Part shown: one piece after another, positions 9,901 to 14,376 of the stretch
How positions within the stretch are numbered: the first letter of the stretch is position 1
Layout of the letters: every line of letters starts with the position of its first letter
Assembly: GCA_018985225.1 (NCBI GenBank)
Contig: JADGIF010000211.1
Span: forward strand, 1-14,376
Length of the DNA stretch: 14,376 nucleotides
Source: Amoeboradix gromovi
Lineage: Eukaryota; Sanchytriomycota; Sanchytriomycetes; Sanchytriales; Sanchytriaceae
Direction of reading: 5' to 3'
Notes under the pieces: generated by a model
Told to the model about the DNA's origin: nothing
Database searches by the model: none
What the model saw: only the letters and a program-made list of their open reading frames with translations
Program-made: the position numbers and the translations under genes

Positions 9901-10241
9901 ACCGTAGTTGGTAAATCCAAAGTGGCCTCCACAGAAGGCATATTATTAGCATAGTGGCTAATACCAAGGTTAAATAGAATGCCATATAATAAAATACTAG
10001 CACTAGTAATCTTAATGTTCAGTGGTTGGAAAGCAGTTCCAGTGTACAAAATGGGAATTTTAACAAAATAGAGCATTGAAAAATAGATGGTGTCCAATGT
10101 TACAAACAATGCTGTGTAATTGCGTTCATTCAAGCCATTTAAAGCGCTGAACAAATAGATACATTTCACCAGCCAAATTAGTAAAAACGACAGCAAAAAA
10201 AGCCTCCGTTGGTCAATTGGATCCAATGATATTTCCAACAT
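6937..10241 (-). CDS. POM152: Pore-membrane nucleoporin POM152-like, one 20-nt intron
   Basis: POM152 is a fungal membrane nucleoporin whose lumenal Ig-like repeats form the ring around the nuclear pore. Exon 1 is 10241-7329 and exon 2 is 7308-6937; removing 7328-7309 gives 1094 residues (yeast has 1337). Three hydrophobic segments lie near the N-terminus (about 13-34, 43-66 and 77-97), after which the protein is a long beta-rich lumenal region. There a recurring strand ending is visible, with variants NDMHCSGKV, TDVNQCTLNL, NDKYCAGTV, GDVHYSDIN and KDKYCQYT, each preceded by a G-x-Y/L turn: at least six to eight Ig-like units. Many Asn-x-Ser/Thr sites suit a lumenal glycoprotein. The cytosolic N-terminus before the first membrane segment is only about 12 residues, far shorter than in yeast. 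The ATG at 10241 is the first in frame; an earlier TAA blocks extension. Confidence 0.88.
7309..7328 (-). other. 20-nt spliceosomal intron in POM152
   Basis: On the - strand GTATTTTTGTTCTAACATAG separates codons ...GAT GAA CCA and GGA TTA TTA GTA in phase 0. Splicing adds 123 residues, including the final Ig-like unit with DVKDKYC. Its first nine bases are identical to those of the NMNAT intron, and its branch motif is CTAAC. Unspliced, the protein would end at TAA inside the intron. Confidence 0.9.
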
Positions 10242-10290
10242 TCGAACCAAGGAGAATTTGCATTATTTTTGATAAAAGCGGATAAAACCA
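10242..10290. promoter_or_regulatory. 49-bp divergent promoter between POM152 and farnesyltransferase beta
   Basis: Both start codons face away from a 49-bp spacer that includes an AT-rich block (cattatttttgataaaa). There is no clear TATA element. Shared regulation is inferred only from the arrangement. Confidence 0.45.
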
Positions 10291-11547
10291 ATGCAAACGG
10301 AACTGGATTATAATGACCTCGATACCATTATATTGGATATATATAAAAGTAAACCGAACCCAAAGCTAAGAAGAGTTGAGACATTCATGTATGCTGCACA
10401 AGCATTTTTAACAGTGTTACCTGAATACTTTACGTCTTTAGAGGCAAGTACAACCTGGGTGTTCTTTTGGAATACTCTGACTATTAAAGTCCTTGGTGGT
10501 GAAATAGATGAGCAGGTCTCTGATAGAATTGTAAAATCTTTGAAAAGATTGCAATATAGTAAGAATGGTATGCAAGGATGGCTTGGAATTGATTATATAC
10601 CTCATCTTGCATCTACATATGCGGCCGTACATGCGCTTTGTCATATAGGTACTGTTTCTGCGTATAATTTGATTAATCCTCAAAAGTTGCTAAATTACTT
10701 TATAGCAGTTAAATCTAGTTCTGGTGGTTTTCTTATGCATGTAAATGGTGAATTAGATGTGCGGGGTACCTACTGTATATTGTCAATTCTAGATTTAGTA
10801 CAGGTACATAGGAACGCCAAGTATGTCTCTAGTCTTAAAGTACTGCTTAAAAATGTCATTGATTATTTGAAGAATTGCCAAACTCATGAGGGCGGATTCG
10901 GATCAATTCCTGGTCTAGAAGCACATGGCGGATACACACATTGTGCGGTTATGAGCTTGTTCATCCTGGAAAAATGGAGTCGCGAGTGTTTAGATGACTT
11001 GAAATTAATTTTACCTGAGTTCCGAATAAAAGATGCAATAAACATAAAAAGATTGAAGAAATGGTGTGCGTATAGAGTAGATTGGAGTGGGGGAATATCG
11101 GGAAGGACAAATAAATTGGTAGATGTCTGTTACAGCTACTGGGTCGGAAGTTTGTTGGTGAAGTTGAATGTATTTCCTACCGCAGCCATCGCAAATAATG
11201 ATGCACTAAGCAGAATATACCCAAACATAACAATTTATGATAGATTGCAAATGTACATCAAGCTAATTAGTGCTGCACCCATCAGAGATCAATTTAGCTC
11301 CAATCCAATAACACAAGGCGGCGGATTTAGAGACAAACCAAGTAAAGGTGTTGATTATTATCACACAGGATATGGACTCTCTGGAATGTCGTGTTTTCAG
11401 CAAAAGGCAAAATCGCTTGGTCTTTCAAATATTAAAGAAGAAGAAAGGTTGGAGAAGATAAGTTTAATTCATAATTGCGAAGAGAAATGTGTAAATAGTA
11501 TGCAGAAGTACTTTTCTAATAACAAGGACATGCTCCATGAATTATAG
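10291..11547 (+). CDS. RAM1: Protein farnesyltransferase beta subunit
   Basis: The beta subunit, with an alpha partner, attaches a farnesyl group to the Cys of CaaX proteins such as Ras and a-factor-like peptides. The 418-residue product shows the alpha-alpha barrel repeats with GG-F motifs and the FTase-specific blocks: YIPHLASTYAAVHALCHIGT (102-121), GGFLMHVNGELDVRGTYC (145-162), GLEAHGGYTHC (208-218, His212), GRTNKLVDVCYSYW (271-284) and DYYHTGYGLSG (355-365). The zinc ligands are Asp278, Cys280 and His358; Arg272 and Lys275 fit the diphosphate-binding positions. GGTase-I beta was considered, but EAHGGYT with GRTNKLVD and the D/C/H spacing match FTase beta (human FNTB 437, yeast Ram1 431). 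There is no intron. AATAAA lies 11 bases after the stop. Confidence 0.95.
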   Translation: MQTELDYNDLDTIILDIYKSKPNPKLRRVETFMYAAQAFLTVLPEYFTSLEASTTWVFFWNTLTIKVLGGEIDEQVSDRIVKSLKRLQYSKNGMQGWLGIDYIPHLASTYAAVHALCHIGTVSAYNLINPQKLLNYFIAVKSSSGGFLMHVNGELDVRGTYCILSILDLVQVHRNAKYVSSLKVLLKNVIDYLKNCQTHEGGFGSIPGLEAHGGYTHCAVMSLFILEKWSRECLDDLKLILPEFRIKDAINIKRLKKWCAYRVDWSGGISGRTNKLVDVCYSYWVGSLLVKLNVFPTAAIANNDALSRIYPNITIYDRLQMYIKLISAAPIRDQFSSNPITQGGGFRDKPSKGVDYYHTGYGLSGMSCFQQKAKSLGLSNIKEEERLEKISLIHNCEEKCVNSMQKYFSNNKDMLHEL

Positions 11548-11558
11548 CTGAATTTTTT

Positions 11559-11564
11559 AATAAA
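11559..11564 (+). terminator. Poly(A) signal AATAAA of farnesyltransferase beta
   Basis: AATAAA lies 11 bases after the TAG stop, following a T-rich run. It sits in the 158-bp spacer that must also contain the MRC1 promoter. Confidence 0.6.
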
Positions 11565-11705
11565 TATTTTAATGAAATACATCAAGTTTATACTAAAAAT
11601 TAAAGTTTTGGCTGAAAATTGGGCCCATATATAGTGGTGAATCATATTTTGGTCAAATAGAGTGATAAATACATGATATAGCACAAAGTGTTTATTTTGT
11701 TCCAA

Positions 11706-13359
11706 ATGATTAATAATTTTATAAACATGGGTCTCAATGATCTCTCCAATTTAGAATCAGATGATGAATGTTTAACTATAGCTCAGCTACTGCTGAAGTT
11801 TTATCAAGTGGGACTATCAAGTGATTCTGAGGATGAAGAACAATTGGAAAATAAGCTAAAAGAAATCTCTAAACAAAGACAGCATTTGCAGCGCAAGCAG
11901 CACTATATTATGGAAAGTAGCACAGTTAAACTAGATCTAAAGGATTGGATAAATCAGGAACAATCCAAGTTAGTTCAGAATGAGTTGGAAATTCAAGTTA
12001 ATAAATTTGATAACATAACAAATCAGCGAGTGGAATACATTGATCTCGACTCTGACGTAGAAATAGAAATAGTTCCTGATAAGAAAGTATCTAGTATTTC
12101 AGAAATTAAAAAAATTATGCGTCAGAGAAAAAAAAGAATAAATACTGCCAAGGAACAAGGCTGGAAGCTTCCTGAAAAGCAAGAAGAATCTGAGGAAGTA
12201 AAAGAAGCACCGATAAAAACGCTTGAAGATCTAGAAGAAAGAGATTGGGAAAATGAAGAAAAGGCTGGACTGGAATTGATGAAGAAATTACTGCAGGAGA
12301 ATCAAGAATTACAAGATAGGAAAATGAACTGGGATTACAATAAGGATGATGAAATGCTGGATATTGATGATGATGTATTGGAATTAGAAAATAGTGATAG
12401 CCTTTCAGATTATGATGGCGATGTCAAAATGCAGACTAGCAAACACATTATTGACTCAGAGAGCGACAGTAATTGTTCAAACGATGGGAGTCCTAAAATA
12501 ACAACAAATTTAGTACCAACTATTGAGCTAGCAGCTACGTCAACTCAGGAAACTTTGTTCTTTCCAAACACCGCTCAAAGCGCAACCGTACAAGAAGAAG
12601 TTAAATCAGAATTAGACGATGAATTAGAGAAAGAAATTATTCAGAATGCAAAAAAGCGCCAATTAGAAACTCGTCCTACTTTGTCGGAATGGGTCGGAAT
12701 AGAAGGGCCAGTAAGTGTAACAAAAGAAGAAACAAATAAATATGTAGAAATAGAAGCACAGATATCGGAAGACGAGTTGGCGTTTGACCAAGGTGATGAT
12801 GAGATGAATACAGATGACGAATTGAATGAGTTCCATAATGATTTAAAGTTGGATTTGCAAAACAATGAAAACACTGCAAAGGGAGTTGATCGAGTCAAGA
12901 GGCTACACAGAAAGCAAATAACTGAAACAGACAAACAGCAAACTGTCAACCTTTTAAAAGACTTGAGCGCCGGTACTTTGGGAATGACTAGAGAGCAGAG
13001 ATTAGCATTAAAGGAAAAAGGGTTTTCAATGGAGCAAGAAAATGTAGACTTTGAGCTACTGGAGCTTGAGCAGAACAGGAAGAATAGGAAAAGGAAAAAA
13101 ACTCATCAATGGAATGCTCCACAATCTATTGGCCGTTTTGGTAATTTAAACTAATTCAGCTTCGAATCCTAAAACTGCTTTGTTTGCAGAGGCTCTGCTA
13201 CCAGAGATAGCATTAGAAGATGATGACGAGTATGGGCACTCGTCTTCACCAGTTCCAACTAGGATAGCATCGCCAGTTTATGACATGAACGAACTACTAT
13301 TAGAAGATTTACCAGAAGTTTATAATAAGAACTTGAAATTGCGTAAATTTGATCAGTAA
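11706..13359 (+). CDS. MRC1: Mrc1/claspin-like replication-fork protein, one 19-nt intron
   Basis: Mrc1/claspin travels with the replication fork, links polymerase to helicase, and relays the replication checkpoint. Exon 1 is 11706-13140 and exon 2 is 13160-13359; splicing gives 544 residues. Most of the protein is acidic and low in complexity with Glu/Lys coiled-coil stretches. The conserved core (about 344-440) has NKYVEIEAQISEDE, RVKRLHRKQ and TDKQQTVNLLKDLSAG, matching the Mrc1 pattern KYVExEAEESDDE and DKKxVxxLLKD. The splice joins IGRF to ASNPKTALFAEAL, and exon 2 ends the protein in an acidic tail. It is about half the length of yeast Mrc1 (1096) and has a single TQ and no SQ dipeptide, so the SQ/TQ checkpoint cluster seems absent. 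ATG 11727 is an alternative start with good context. Identity is probable rather than certain. Confidence 0.78.
13141..13159 (+). other. 19-nt spliceosomal intron in MRC1
   Basis: GTAATTTAAACTAATTCAG lies in phase 1 between GGCCGTTTTG and CTTCGAATCC. Splicing creates RFASNPKTALFAEAL and opens 66 further codons to the TAA at 13357. CTAAT is the likely branch motif and TCAG the 3' site. Unspliced, a TAA occurs within the intron region. Confidence 0.85.
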
Positions 13360-13370
13360 ATTAATATTAC

Positions 13371-13378
13371 TATAAAAG
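13371..13378 (+). promoter_or_regulatory. TATAAAAG element directly before the PPCS start
   Basis: A perfect TATA-box sequence ends three bases before the PPCS ATG (13382), in the 22-bp spacer after MRC1. A conventional start site 25-30 nt downstream would fall inside the PPCS reading frame, so it may be a chance match or belong to an unusual very short-leader promoter. Confidence 0.3.
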
Positions 13379-13381
13379 GAG

Positions 13382-14376
<995 letters not shown>

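Noticed and set aside
12641-12949. 102-codon - strand ORF opposite MRC1
   Set aside because: It is a Ser/Phe-rich mirror of the acidic Glu/Asp-rich MRC1 coding strand, a typical shadow frame.
13155-13170. tRNA B-box-like GCTTCGAATCC
   Set aside because: It lies in MRC1 exon 2 coding sequence, with no A box or cloverleaf around it.

Overview
The window reads as a stretch of a very compact, AT-rich nuclear genome of a fungus. The evidence is the gene content: an Ig-repeat pore-membrane nucleoporin of the POM152 type (a fungal-style protein), a tail-anchored Ubc6-type E2, an Mrc1/claspin-like protein, TAF7, CSN1, farnesyltransferase beta, RNase H2A, NMNAT, PPCS and ubiquitin, each as a separate gene in no operon-like functional grouping. 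TAA, TAG and TGA are all used as stops, so the standard code fits. I cannot name the species. The compaction and miniature introns suggest a reduced or early-diverging lineage, but that is inference.

The most striking feature is the introns. Four genes (NMNAT, UBC6, POM152, MRC1) are each split by one apparent frameshift that is repaired exactly by removing a GT...AG segment of only 19 or 20 nt. All four segments begin GTAWTT and end in a branch-point-like YTRAY fused to N(T/C)AG at a fixed distance, in phases 1, 2, 0 and 1. This is hard to explain by random indels and defines a class of spliceosomal introns near the known lower size limit.

Layout: 1-857 no confident gene, with broken coding-like frames; 858-1563 NMNAT (+); 1581-2726 CSN1 (-); 2759-3664 TAF7 (+); 3692-4441 RNase H2A (-); 4512-4879 a hairpin-rich spacer, candidate ncRNA; 4878-5503 UBC6 (-); 5504-6283 the largest interior gap, with one doubtful short ORF; 6284-6895 ArfGAP (-); 6937-10241 POM152 (-); 10291-11547 farnesyltransferase beta (+); 11706-13359 MRC1-like (+); 13382-14185 PPCS (+); 14171-14376 the 3' end of a ubiquitin gene (-) with an unusual 42-residue C-terminal extension.

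Spacers are tiny: 17 and 27 bp between convergent stops, 32 and 49 bp between divergent starts, 22 bp between tandem MRC1 and PPCS, and a 15 bp antisense overlap between PPCS and the ubiquitin gene. AATAAA signals overlap or touch several stop codons. The genes belong to different processes (NAD and CoA synthesis, transcription, protein modification and turnover, replication, nuclear pore, vesicle traffic), so the region is housekeeping chromosome rather than a functional cluster. The interest lies in genome architecture, splicing, the ubiquitin tail and the unexplained structured spacer.
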